Assembly (NCBI RefSeq): GCF_030553075.1
Contig: NZ_CP130701.1
Span: 3,720,001 to 3,784,000 of the forward strand
Length of the DNA stretch: 64,000 bases
Source of the DNA: Halomonas sp. I5-271120
Lineage (GTDB): Bacteria > Pseudomonadota > Gammaproteobacteria > Pseudomonadales > Halomonadaceae
Direction: 5' to 3'
Shown here: piece after piece, positions 9,368 to 17,228 of the stretch
Position numbering within the stretch: position 1 is the stretch's first letter
How the letters are laid out: each line of letters opens with the position of its first letter
Position numbers and translations under genes: made by a program
The notes under the pieces: generated by a model
What the model saw: only the letters and a program-made list of their open reading frames with translations
Databases searched by the model: none
What the model was told of the DNA's origin: nothing

Positions 9368-11963
9368 AAACATGTCACACCATATCTGGAGCTATCTGGA
9401 GGGCAACCACGTGAACCAAGACCGCCCTGATGACAGCGTTGCCTCCCCTCAGTCCGATCTGTGTCGAAAGGATCGCACGAGCCGTTCAGCATTGGTCTGG
9501 CAGATCAGCCAGCGCTTGCCTGCCCATGTCAACGCCGACGGCGTGGTAACGGATAAAGGGGTCCGCCAGATTACGGATGAGCTATACGAATGGCTGAAGG
9601 AGACCCAGCCTACACCGCCAAGGCGTCGCCACCACCAGCGCCGAGTCGAGGCGATAGTCGCCTCACTCAACGCCCTCCCCGAACTGACGATCCTGCTGCC
9701 TACCCGGGCAGTGCCGATGCCTCGCCCCAGCCACGCGCCGACGTCAATACAGGAAACACAAGGACTGGCCGCCATGCAGGTGGTAGATCGGCACCTCGAT
9801 GCCTGGCGTAAACAGACCCATCACCCAGACCGCTGGTTGCTGACCTTGGCGATCCGGATGGGCTGCCGGCTAGGGATGGGACCGAAGGTGCTGGTGGGTA
9901 CCCTGGCCTTGCTGGGTACGCGTCATGTCGATAAGGCCAATCGCAGGGTTAAGCTACCGTCACAGTTCCAGAATAACCAACCGCTCCAGGAGGCATGGGA
10001 GAACACGGGGACCCCTGGCGCCCCTACGGGAGGCAAGCAAGGAAGCAGGGGCCTCGAGAATGATCCGGCTCATCAATCGATGGGCTATTATACCCTCCAG
10101 CTGCCGCGGGCGGTGATGGACCCCCTCACCCATCTGCTGCATGTCGCATCAGGCCAGCGATGTGAGTGGTTGGCGCTGGAGCGCCCCGGCAAGACAGTGC
10201 CCAAGCCCCATACGCGTCAACAGCAGCTTCAAAAGCGACTGGATCACGCTGCGAAGACCTTGCTCAAAGAGATGAAACAGGCATACCCTCAGCACCGCTC
10301 AACGCTCAACCGGCTGTCGAGTTGGTCCACCATGGGCCGCTACGCGGCGCTTGTTGCGCAACACAAGGGAATCGCCTCTGTATGGCTGGACATCCTGTCA
10401 GACTATCCTCTGCCGACCGACTCAGGCGAACCGATCACCTGCGGGAATGGCCGAGACCGCTACGCACCTGGCGGCCGGGGCCACAGGCATGAGACAAGTC
10501 ACCAGCCCGAGGCATTGAATCACCATGTCAGCGACGCTGCTTTGCTCAGGCCGAAGGGGCGGGACAGTAGGCTCAAGACAGATGATCTCGCCGTCACGAC
10601 GCCAGGCGGAACCGATGGAGACGTGCAGCCTTTGTCCATCGATCAAAGCTATGCGCTTCGTCATGCCGTCTTAAGGTTTTCAGGTCAGCTACAGAGTCTC
10701 ACGACCGTCAACAAGCTGAAGGCTCAAAGGTACCAGGCTCCCCTTCGGCAACTGCGCCATGACACGATGAAAAAGCTCACCGAGATCGTGGGAACCGAAG
10801 ATAGCTTCGGGCACTGGCTGGTGGCTTTCGCCTGCAGCCAACTGGTCCACCATGAGAGTAAGATTTCGAGCGTTCGAACCTATCTGTCGCGCCTGATGCC
10901 GCCGCCTCTGCTGCTCCATGATGCCATTGCCGATGTCCCCGGTTGGGACCAGGACAGCGTTGATGAACTCTGCAATGAGGGACAATCCTATAAGCGCTGG
11001 GGGCATAACACTCGCCAGCATTTTTTGCGCACGATGGGAATGTTTATCCAATTCTGCCAGGACTACCACATCCTCGAGGACGTTAACCCCCCTTCTTCCT
11101 CAGAGGCACACCTCTCTACTCGTCGGACACGGATGGTCAATCCTTTGCAGATGGATCAGGCCTGGCGGTCATTGGTCGGACATACACATCCCAGCCAGAC
11201 CAACACCCAGTTTGCCTTGAGCCTTGCCCTGGGCTATTACGCGGGCCTGCGTGCCTCGGAAGTCTGTCAGCTGACACTGCGTGATATTCGGATCGAGCAA
11301 CCGGACCTGCATGGTGAATGGGCAGCACTTCATCAACACTTCGCCAAGGGATTACAGGCGTCAGCGACGCCCGACAGCAAGGTGATGCTTGAGTGCTGGG
11401 TCTATATCCGTTGCGGAAAGACGTCCTCGGCCCGCCGGCGGCTGCCACTCCACCTGTTGGCGCCACCCGAGGTCACGCAATGCCTGGTCCGCTGGTGGGA
11501 CACCCGCCGCGACGTCGCCCCGACACACGACCTGAAAGATATTGGGCTCTTTGGCCCGTTGTTCAGCCCACTGGCTTACCAACGTCAGGGCTTGATTGAT
11601 CCGCTGCTGGATTGGCTCCGTCAACGCTGGGGGAGCGGTATTGATTTCCACGGGCTCCGCCATAGCGCGGCTTCCTGGTGGCAATTGCGCCTGCATGCCG
11701 CCCAACATGCAGACTTTCGCGAATCACTGCACTATCGGTTCCACTGGATGTTCCAACCGGAAGCCCTGGAGCATTTCCTGGTCTATCTGTGTGGTGCCGA
11801 GGGAAGCGAGTCGATCGAGAAAGGCTCGCTGATCGGCCAGCTAGCCAAGTTGATCGGTCACCGGCACGTCAACACCTTGTTGCATACCTACAGCCATTCG
11901 CTGGGCTTGATTCACAGTCATGCCTTGGACATGACGTGGTCTAACCGACGTGCGACCTCTTGA
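9351..11963 (+). CDS. Large tyrosine recombinase with intact catalytic residues
   Basis: This is an 870-aa protein if started at ATG 9351, or 850 aa from GTG 9411. The GTG has the better Shine-Dalgarno (ggaggg, 8-nt gap). The C-terminal third is a full tyrosine-recombinase domain: R634 (GLRASEV), K690 (RCGKTSS), H767 and R770 (HGLRHSA), H837 (IGHRHV) and nucleophile Y847 (LLHTYSH). A SAM-like core-binding region precedes it (about 480-590). The first ~450 residues are unassigned and unusual in size, since ordinary integrases are 300-450 aa. Expected to act on DNA ends of the element that carries it, with the overlapping upstream gene as partner. Confidence 0.85.
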   Translation: MPSATENMSHHIWSYLEGNHVNQDRPDDSVASPQSDLCRKDRTSRSALVWQISQRLPAHVNADGVVTDKGVRQITDELYEWLKETQPTPPRRRHHQRRVEAIVASLNALPELTILLPTRAVPMPRPSHAPTSIQETQGLAAMQVVDRHLDAWRKQTHHPDRWLLTLAIRMGCRLGMGPKVLVGTLALLGTRHVDKANRRVKLPSQFQNNQPLQEAWENTGTPGAPTGGKQGSRGLENDPAHQSMGYYTLQLPRAVMDPLTHLLHVASGQRCEWLALERPGKTVPKPHTRQQQLQKRLDHAAKTLLKEMKQAYPQHRSTLNRLSSWSTMGRYAALVAQHKGIASVWLDILSDYPLPTDSGEPITCGNGRDRYAPGGRGHRHETSHQPEALNHHVSDAALLRPKGRDSRLKTDDLAVTTPGGTDGDVQPLSIDQSYALRHAVLRFSGQLQSLTTVNKLKAQRYQAPLRQLRHDTMKKLTEIVGTEDSFGHWLVAFACSQLVHHESKISSVRTYLSRLMPPPLLLHDAIADVPGWDQDSVDELCNEGQSYKRWGHNTRQHFLRTMGMFIQFCQDYHILEDVNPPSSSEAHLSTRRTRMVNPLQMDQAWRSLVGHTHPSQTNTQFALSLALGYYAGLRASEVCQLTLRDIRIEQPDLHGEWAALHQHFAKGLQASATPDSKVMLECWVYIRCGKTSSARRRLPLHLLAPPEVTQCLVRWWDTRRDVAPTHDLKDIGLFGPLFSPLAYQRQGLIDPLLDWLRQRWGSGIDFHGLRHSAASWWQLRLHAAQHADFRESLHYRFHWMFQPEALEHFLVYLCGAEGSESIEKGSLIGQLAKLIGHRHVNTLLHTYSHSLGLIHSHALDMTWSNRRATS

Positions 11964-12350
11964 TGCCGCTCGACGGGCCGCCATGCCGGCATCGCCAAGG
12001 CACGCAAGAAAGGTATCTGACGCGGGATGACCAGAAAAGCATGACAGGCATGGCGCCTGTCACCAAAATGCCATCAGCCTCACCGGAACTGAAGATGGGG
12101 TGATATCTGAATGACATACCTGATTACCCCCTTTAATCGACAAAGCGATAAAAGGGAATAATCTTTATGAATCATTCAGCTTACCCCAAGCCCAGGGCGT
12201 CCCAGCTCCCTGCAGCACGCCCACTCCTTTCCTTGTTAGTCGCACTGACAACAGCCTGAGAAAACGAGACAGCCAGCATGGTCGGCGGGTAGACCGATAT
12301 ATGTGCCATATCCCATTTACCGGGAAACAGCAATCTGCTAACTTATCTGT
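11964..12350. other. Intergenic, end of recombinase operon
   Basis: No gene is seen. An inverted repeat (gacaggc 12043-12049, gcctgtc 12055-12061) lacks a T-run and is a weak terminator at best. The stretch around 12110-12180 is AT-rich. The promoter of the C4-like leader that begins near 12350 is probably in the last 50-100 bases, but no clear -35/-10 pair stands out. Confidence 0.4.
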
Positions 12351-12352
12351 GT

Positions 12353-12400
12353 CGAGTCAAATTACTCGATCGGGTTTGGCGACCCGATTCAGGAAGGCGC
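12353..12400 (+). promoter_or_regulatory. Leader hairpins with first (a1/b1-like) C4 pairing sites
   Basis: Two hairpins sit here: cgagt/actcg (12353-12368) and atcgggt/acccgat (12369-12388). The loop of the second contains ttggcga (12376-12382), complementary to tcgccaa in the C4-like RNA (12503-12509). Just after it, tcaggaagg (12389-12397) pairs with the C4 loop, allowing one G-U. This mirrors the a1/b1 sites upstream of phage C4 RNAs. Confidence 0.6.
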
Positions 12401-12403
12401 ACA

Positions 12404-12432
12404 AGCGCCCTACCATGGTTGGCGCTTTTTTT
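12404..12432 (+). terminator. Intrinsic terminator inside the C4-like leader
   Basis: The stem agcgcc (12404-12409) / ggcgct (12421-12426) is followed by seven T. The left arm can instead pair with ggcgc at 12396-12400, giving a competing hairpin, so the leader has the layout of an attenuator. It lies between the upstream pairing sites and the C4-like body. Confidence 0.75.
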
Positions 12433-12450
12433 GTGTCTGCCATGCGTTAT

Positions 12451-12525
12451 GGCGGTCGTGCGTGGGAGACCTTCGGGTCTGCCGGTGTCCTTTCTGACCG
12501 GTTCGCCAACCTGCGTACGGCCGCC
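12451..12525 (+). ncRNA. C4-like antisense RNA
   Basis: A closing stem of 12 bp with two G-U pairs (12451-12462 with 12514-12525) encloses two hairpins. One is agacc-UUCG-ggtct (12467-12480). The other is ccggt/accgg with a 10-nt loop (12482-12501). The loop-side sequence tcctttctga (12488-12497) is perfectly complementary to tcagaaagga (12561-12570), which contains the Shine-Dalgarno of the following gene. The segment tcgccaa (12503-12509) is complementary to ttggcga at 12537-12543. This two-contact design is the hallmark of the C4 antisense RNAs of phages P1, P7 and P4. Translated in one frame the region gives the RTAAPITVWRQRG motif of proteins annotated as Icd-like in prophages, which supports family membership. 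Confidence 0.75.
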
Positions 12526-12534
12526 CCCATCACT

Positions 12535-12582
12535 GTTTGGCGACAGCGGGGACGGCTCCATCAGAAAGGAGCTTTACCCATG
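12535..12582 (+). promoter_or_regulatory. C4 target sites and ribosome-binding site of the helicase operon
   Basis: Contains ttggcga (12537-12543) and tcagaaagga (12561-12570), each complementary to unpaired parts of the C4-like RNA, followed by ATG at 12580. Pairing would bury the Shine-Dalgarno and stop translation of the first gene and, through the ATGA couplings, of the two genes behind it. Confidence 0.65.
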
Positions 12583-12786
12583 GTCAAGTTGACTGTGTCC
12601 CCTCATCGCAGCGATCGCCGTGCGCGTGCTGCCGCCCATCGCGCCATGGCCATGTCGGCCCTGGCTTCCAACTGCAGTGAATCCGTCCGCTACCGGCGCT
12701 ATCACGCTCATATGCGCAAGGCCCATACGCTGGCCCTGCTCGCCGACCAGGAAGGCAATGATGCCCTCTGGGAGGTGACATCATGA
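12580..12786 (+). CDS. Small basic protein, first gene of the C4-controlled operon
   Basis: A 68-aa protein rich in Arg, His and Ala (RRARAAAHRAMAMSALAS), with no recognised domain. The ATG at 12580 is chosen because aaagga lies 9 nt upstream; the longer frame back to 12301 runs through the structured leader and is not credible as a protein. The stop overlaps the next start as ATGA. Similar short proteins directly follow C4 RNAs in other integrated elements. The function is unknown; it may serve mainly to couple translation. Confidence 0.65.
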   Translation: MVKLTVSPHRSDRRARAAAHRAMAMSALASNCSESVRYRRYHAHMRKAHTLALLADQEGNDALWEVTS

Positions 12787-13394
12787 GCACGCTGCCTCCC
12801 TCTGTGCCCCAGGCATCACAAGCGCAATACGCCACCTCGATTGGCACGCGTATCAGTGTGCAGATGGACTGGCTCATCGCTGACTATGCCGCAAGCGGCG
12901 AGCGTTTCACGGTCTGTGAATGGCGTGACCGCTTGATCAAACTTCCAGAGCTGGCTCGCGCCTGTCCCAAGTCCTTGCGCTACCGCATCCGTGACCGGAT
13001 TAAGGCACTGCAACAGCAGGGGCTGGCCCATCAGGTGGACTTTCAGGGCAAGCGTCGCCCCGTCTTCGTGCTCGAGCCTGCGGCCTGTCCCGAGGATCAT
13101 GTGCCTGCCTCTGGTGATCTCGAGACACAGGCGTCGGTTGATGCCGCCCATCCTGCATCAGCGCTGCCCTTTGCCGAGTTTCTGAACCAGGAATGCCATC
13201 GCCTCAAGCTTGATATGCAAGCCGCGCTGGGTGAAGCAAGCCACTACGCCTACATCCTGCAGCAGTATCCCGACCAACGCACGGTGATCGAGCCGCTGCA
13301 TCAAGCGGCCTGCCAACGTGGCAGCGAGGCAAAAGGGGCGCTGGACGCTGTGGTGACCCTACGTCAGCAGATCGTTGAGGAGGCAACATCATGA
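12783..13394 (+). CDS. Unknown 203-aa protein, winged-helix-like, helicase partner
   Basis: The first ~100 residues read like a winged helix: RLIKLPELARACPKSLRYRI, RDRIKALQQQGLAHQV and a beta-wing FQGKRRPVFVLEP. A linker follows, then a helical and probably coiled-coil C-terminal half rich in Q, E and A (about 125-200). The gene is coupled on both sides by 4-bp ATGA overlaps, so it is made in step with the helicase behind it and probably acts with it. No family is recognised; a DNA-binding adaptor role is inferred from the fold guess and context. Confidence 0.65.
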   Translation: MSTLPPSVPQASQAQYATSIGTRISVQMDWLIADYAASGERFTVCEWRDRLIKLPELARACPKSLRYRIRDRIKALQQQGLAHQVDFQGKRRPVFVLEPAACPEDHVPASGDLETQASVDAAHPASALPFAEFLNQECHRLKLDMQAALGEASHYAYILQQYPDQRTVIEPLHQAACQRGSEAKGALDAVVTLRQQIVEEATS

Positions 13395-14938
13395 CCATCA
13401 GAAAAACCAACCGGTTGCTGCCATTGACCGATTGCCCAGCACTGCGGCCTTGGCAAGCTCGTTGTATCGAACAGGCCTTGCAGACCTTGTCGGATACGCA
13501 CCCCCACTTTCTGTGTCAGGCGACGCCGGGGGCCGGCAAGATGCTGATGGCGGCGGTGCTCGCCGATGAACTCATGCAAAGCGATGCCATCGACCTGGTG
13601 ATTTACCTGGGGCCCACCACCGCAGTGGTCGAGCGCGCCCAAATCATCTTCGAGCAGATAACAGGCCGGGCCATGCACGGACGTCTGGGCGCGGCCGGGG
13701 CGGCCTTTACCTACCATGCCTTGCATCATCGCCTGGCTGAACTTCAACAGCTCAGCCAGCAGGGACGCGTGCTGTTGGTCTGGGATGAAAGTCACCATGC
13801 GGCCAGTCATACGGGCAACATGGCCGGTGCCAACCAGTGGGGATTGGGATTGCTGGCACTGGAACGGCTGGTACGTTTTACCTTGGCGCTCTCGGGTACC
13901 CCATGGCGCTCGGATGGTAGCTGCCTGCCGTTGCTTCGCTATATGGAGAGCACCCGAGACGATGGCCCTTCAGAAGATGACCAGGATACAGCCACGCAGC
14001 AACATCAGCTGGTGCCGGATTTTGTCTACTCGTTACAAGAAGCAATTGTGGATCGGGTTTGCCGCTACCCACGTGTCCATTTGATCGACAATCGCGATAT
14101 TCAGCTATCGACGTTTCAGCCCAAAGAGCAGCAACGGGCGACGCATCACTACGCCAGCATCCCTCACCTGCTGCGTCACCCAGCCGTCAGTTACTCGGCA
14201 CTGCTCAGGCACACCGAGCCACTGGCGCATGTGCTGTCTTTGGGTTGCCAGCGGCTGGCGCAGCTGCGTCAGCACGATCCCGATGCGGCGGGGTTGGTGG
14301 TCGCGTCAGACATTGCGCATGCCGAAGACCTCGCGGAGCACCTGGAAGACCTTGGCCACACCGTGTGCCTGGTCACCAGCAAGTCACCGAATGCCCATGC
14401 ACGACTCAATGCCTTTCGAGACGCCCAGACCCCTTGGATTGTATCGGTTGGCATGGTCAGCGAGGGCGTCGACATACCCCGCCTTCGCGTCTGCTGCTAC
14501 TTGAGCCACGTCCGCACTGAGCAATATTTCCGTCAGGTGCTGGGACGCATCATTCGCCGAGAGGACACCGATGATGCCGACTGCTACCTCTATGCGCTCA
14601 ACGAACCTTACCTACGCCGTTATGCCCGTCGCATCACGGATGACCTGCCAGACGATCTGGCCTCGGTCACGCTTGGTCAGGCGTCTCACGGGGCGGATGC
14701 AAGGCGGGACTATCCTGGCCATCTCCCTGACGATGAGCCCGATGCCTCGCACCTCCCACCCGTGGGTGAAAACGATGACGTCTACGCCAACCCCGAGATA
14801 GAGGCCAATCCGAGCTCACCCGAGGTGCAGCTGAGTATGGGTGGTGATGGCAACCACTCCATCGCGACAGATCCCGACTTGGCCTTCTCGCAGGCGTTTA
14901 TCGCTCGGCTCGTTGCCCTCCGATTGCCCTCGTCTTAG
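13391..14938 (+). CDS. SF2 DEAD/DEAH-type helicase (ResIII-like)
   Basis: This 515-aa protein has the ordered SF2 motifs: Q-tip region LRPWQARCIEQAL, motif I ATPGAGKM (44-51), motif II DESH (132-135), motif III SGT (168-170), motif V GMVSEGVDI (354-362) and motif VI QVLGRIIRR (382-390). It resembles the helicase halves of type I/III restriction subunits, with no nuclease or methylase part visible. The C-terminal ~120 residues are acidic and unassigned. Motif I ends GKM where Ser or Thr normally coordinates Mg2+, an unusual substitution. It is coupled to the 203-aa gene by ATGA and controlled by the C4-like leader. A role in element maintenance or phage defence is plausible but inferred. Confidence 0.85.
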   Translation: MTIRKTNRLLPLTDCPALRPWQARCIEQALQTLSDTHPHFLCQATPGAGKMLMAAVLADELMQSDAIDLVIYLGPTTAVVERAQIIFEQITGRAMHGRLGAAGAAFTYHALHHRLAELQQLSQQGRVLLVWDESHHAASHTGNMAGANQWGLGLLALERLVRFTLALSGTPWRSDGSCLPLLRYMESTRDDGPSEDDQDTATQQHQLVPDFVYSLQEAIVDRVCRYPRVHLIDNRDIQLSTFQPKEQQRATHHYASIPHLLRHPAVSYSALLRHTEPLAHVLSLGCQRLAQLRQHDPDAAGLVVASDIAHAEDLAEHLEDLGHTVCLVTSKSPNAHARLNAFRDAQTPWIVSVGMVSEGVDIPRLRVCCYLSHVRTEQYFRQVLGRIIRREDTDDADCYLYALNEPYLRRYARRITDDLPDDLASVTLGQASHGADARRDYPGHLPDDEPDASHLPPVGENDDVYANPEIEANPSSPEVQLSMGGDGNHSIATDPDLAFSQAFIARLVALRLPSS

Positions 14939-15050
14939 CAAGGGCCATCCCGTGCCGCGTTCGACCTGGTACCTCCTGATGTAGTCAGCAGCAGGTATCC
15001 GTCATGGGCGTCAGGCGCACGGGAATCAGCCGGGCTAAAGGTTAATCCCC

Positions 15051-16100
15051 ATGCCTGCCATGCATGAGGGAGAAGCGACGTCATCGAATAAGCAGGTAGT
15101 AGCAACAGGGGTCAATATGAAACGGACATCACCGCAACATCAGACGACTAACCCGTACACAGCCAGCGACAGGAAAAGCGTAACCGCCCATCCTGAAGGG
15201 CTGACGTCGGAAGCACGACGGTTGCTGGCGGAAAGTGTGTCGCCCAACACCGTACGTGCCATGCGCGCCGACCTGCGGGTTTATCGTCAATCGGGGGGCC
15301 AACTGCCGGCCACCGAGACGCAAATTGCCAACTATCTCTCCAGCCAGAATGCATTGGGCAAAAAGCCGGCCACTCTTTCGCGCTATGCCAACTCGTTGCA
15401 TATGTGGCACCGGTATATGAACCTGCCGTCTCCGGTTAAGACCATGGCCGTGAGAAGCGTCTTGCGGGGAATCAACAAAACACGCGATCGCCGACAGGCT
15501 TCAGCGCCTGCCCTGCGGCTACGCGAGCTTCATACACTTCTCGATGCACTCGACCGGGGTACGCTACATGGTCTGAGAGACAGCGCCCTGTTCGCCCTTT
15601 GCTTCTATGGTGCCTTTCGCCGCAGCGAGATCGTTGCCATGGAACTTGACGATATTGAGTGGCGCCCGCAAGGCATTACCATCACGCTTCATCAGAGCAA
15701 GACCAACCAAGGGGGCAGAGTCGAGACCAAAAGCATCATGCGAGCACCGAGTGGCACTCGCTATTGCGCCGTCGCCCTGCTCGAGAAATGGCTCAGGGCA
15801 TCAGGTATCAAACGCAAGGCTGTCTTTCGAGGTATTAGCAGCAAGGGCCGACTGTCCTCGGGGCGCTTGTCCGATCATACCGTATACCTGCGGATGAAAC
15901 AGGGGCTTGAGAAGGCTGGCCTGTCGGAGATTGGCTATACACCCCACAGCTTTCGCGCTGGGTTTATCACGGAAGCGCATTTGAGGGGCAAAAGCGATAT
16001 ACAAATCAAGCGGGTCAGCGGGCATCGTAGCCAGAATACCTTCGAACGCTATATTCGCATTGCCGATGAATTCGAAGACAGTGCCGGTGATTTCTTTTAA
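15051..16100 (+). CDS. Tyrosine recombinase / integrase
   Basis: A 349-aa phage-integrase-type recombinase. The N-terminal core-binding domain spans about residues 50-150 (SPNTVRAMRADLRVYRQ onward). Catalytic residues are R190 or R191 (AFRRSEIV), a beta-hairpin K in HQSKTNQGG, H299 and R302 (HSFRAG), H325 (SGHRS) and Y334 (ERYIR). An alternative start at ATG 15117 has aggggt upstream and gives a 327-aa protein; both are plausible. The gene stands 110 bp after the helicase gene and is the last one before galE, so it probably drove insertion of the island or part of it next to the polysaccharide locus. Confidence 0.88.
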   Translation: MPAMHEGEATSSNKQVVATGVNMKRTSPQHQTTNPYTASDRKSVTAHPEGLTSEARRLLAESVSPNTVRAMRADLRVYRQSGGQLPATETQIANYLSSQNALGKKPATLSRYANSLHMWHRYMNLPSPVKTMAVRSVLRGINKTRDRRQASAPALRLRELHTLLDALDRGTLHGLRDSALFALCFYGAFRRSEIVAMELDDIEWRPQGITITLHQSKTNQGGRVETKSIMRAPSGTRYCAVALLEKWLRASGIKRKAVFRGISSKGRLSSGRLSDHTVYLRMKQGLEKAGLSEIGYTPHSFRAGFITEAHLRGKSDIQIKRVSGHRSQNTFERYIRIADEFEDSAGDFF

Positions 16101-16124
16101 CTGGAGTGGTTAAGCTCCAAAACG

Positions 16125-16154
16125 CAGTAGCCCGGCGCCAAGGCCGGGCTACTG
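16125..16154 (-). terminator. Strong terminator between integrase and galE
   Basis: A perfect 12-bp stem (16125-16136 with 16143-16154, arms cagtagcccggc) with a 6-nt loop. Reading the minus strand it is followed by cgtttt, so it mainly terminates the long polysaccharide operon after galE. It could also stop convergent transcription from the integrase. Confidence 0.8.
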
Positions 16155-16180
16155 AAATGATGGTATGAACTCAAGGCTCA

Positions 16181-17197
16181 CTATGAGCTGTAACCCTGCG
16201 GGTTCTGCTCCTGCCATCGCCATGTATCCTTCATCATGGCATCAAGGTCTCTTTGTGCTTTCCATCCTAATTCACGCTCAGCCTTGGAGGGATCAGCCCA
16301 GCACTCAGCAATATCACCTTCCCGACGAGGAGCAATGCGATATGGAACGTTACGACCTGAAGCCACCTCAAAAGCCTGAACCATGTTGAGTACGGAATAT
16401 CCTTGCCCTGTTCCCAAGTTCCAGATGCCGATCCCAGACTGCCGCGCAATGGCCTGCATGGCACATAGATGACCATCCACCAAATCACTCACATGAATAT
16501 AATCACGAACGCCAGTACCATCCGGCGTTGAGTAGTCGTTGCCATAAACAGAAAGCTCATCACGTCGACCGATAGCGACCTGAGAAATGAACGGAACAAG
16601 GTTGTTGGGAATATCGTTAGGATCTTCTCCGATCAAGCCACTCTCATGAGCTCCAACTGGATTAAAGTAACGCAACAAAGCAATCGACCAACGAGAATCT
16701 GCCTTGGCAAGATCCTTCAGCACCTCTTCCACCATTAGCTTGGAACGGCCATAGGGGTTGGTTGGGGTGCCGGTGGGCAATCCCTCGTGTATGGGCATCG
16801 TTGCCACCTCGCCATACACGGTGGCCGAAGAACTGAAGACCAGTCGTCTAACCCCCGCAGCGTCCATGGCCTGGCATAAGGTCAAGGTACCACTGACATT
16901 ATTTTCGAAGTAACGGAGAGGTTGCTCTACGCTTTGCCCAACCGCTTTCAGGCCAGCGAAGTGCAGTACATCTGAGATGTCATGCTCAGAAAATAGCTGA
17001 TCGAGCAATGCGCGATCACGGATATCGCCTTCGACAAAAATCACAGAATTGCCAGTAATACTTTCTACTCGACGTAGTGCCTCAAGAGAAGAATTCGCCA
17101 GATTATCCAGCACCATTACATCATGCTGATGCTCCAGTAGTGAAAGCACCATATGGGAGCCAATATAGCCAGCACCCCCAGTCACCAAAATGGACAT
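16181..17197 (-). CDS. galE: UDP-glucose 4-epimerase
   Basis: Interconverts UDP-glucose and UDP-galactose in the cytoplasm using bound NAD+, supplying galactose (and via Ugd possibly galacturonate precursors) for the polysaccharide. The 338-aa length is standard. Visible features are the Rossmann motif GGAGYIGS near the N-terminus, SSSATVYG and the catalytic NPYGRSK (Tyr-x3-Lys), then the family's LLRYFNPVGAH and VRDYIHVSDLVDGH. It is the last gene of the minus-strand locus, 31 bp after the initiating transferase and followed by a strong terminator. Confidence 0.96.
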   Translation of the reverse strand: MSILVTGGAGYIGSHMVLSLLEHQHDVMVLDNLANSSLEALRRVESITGNSVIFVEGDIRDRALLDQLFSEHDISDVLHFAGLKAVGQSVEQPLRYFENNVSGTLTLCQAMDAAGVRRLVFSSSATVYGEVATMPIHEGLPTGTPTNPYGRSKLMVEEVLKDLAKADSRWSIALLRYFNPVGAHESGLIGEDPNDIPNNLVPFISQVAIGRRDELSVYGNDYSTPDGTGVRDYIHVSDLVDGHLCAMQAIARQSGIGIWNLGTGQGYSVLNMVQAFEVASGRNVPYRIAPRREGDIAECWADPSKAERELGWKAQRDLDAMMKDTWRWQEQNPQGYSS

Positions 17198-17228
17198 ACA
17201 AACCGTCCTTGTTTAATTACATTGAGAA

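Noticed and set aside
12043..12061. Terminator after the large recombinase
   Set aside because: A 7-bp stem without any T-run; kept only as a weak inverted repeat.
12301..12786. A 161-aa protein of the Icd-like type starting at 12301
   Set aside because: The first 93 codons run through a terminator, hairpins and the C4-like RNA, so the protein-like motif reflects the RNA. The ATG at 12580 with its own Shine-Dalgarno is the credible start.
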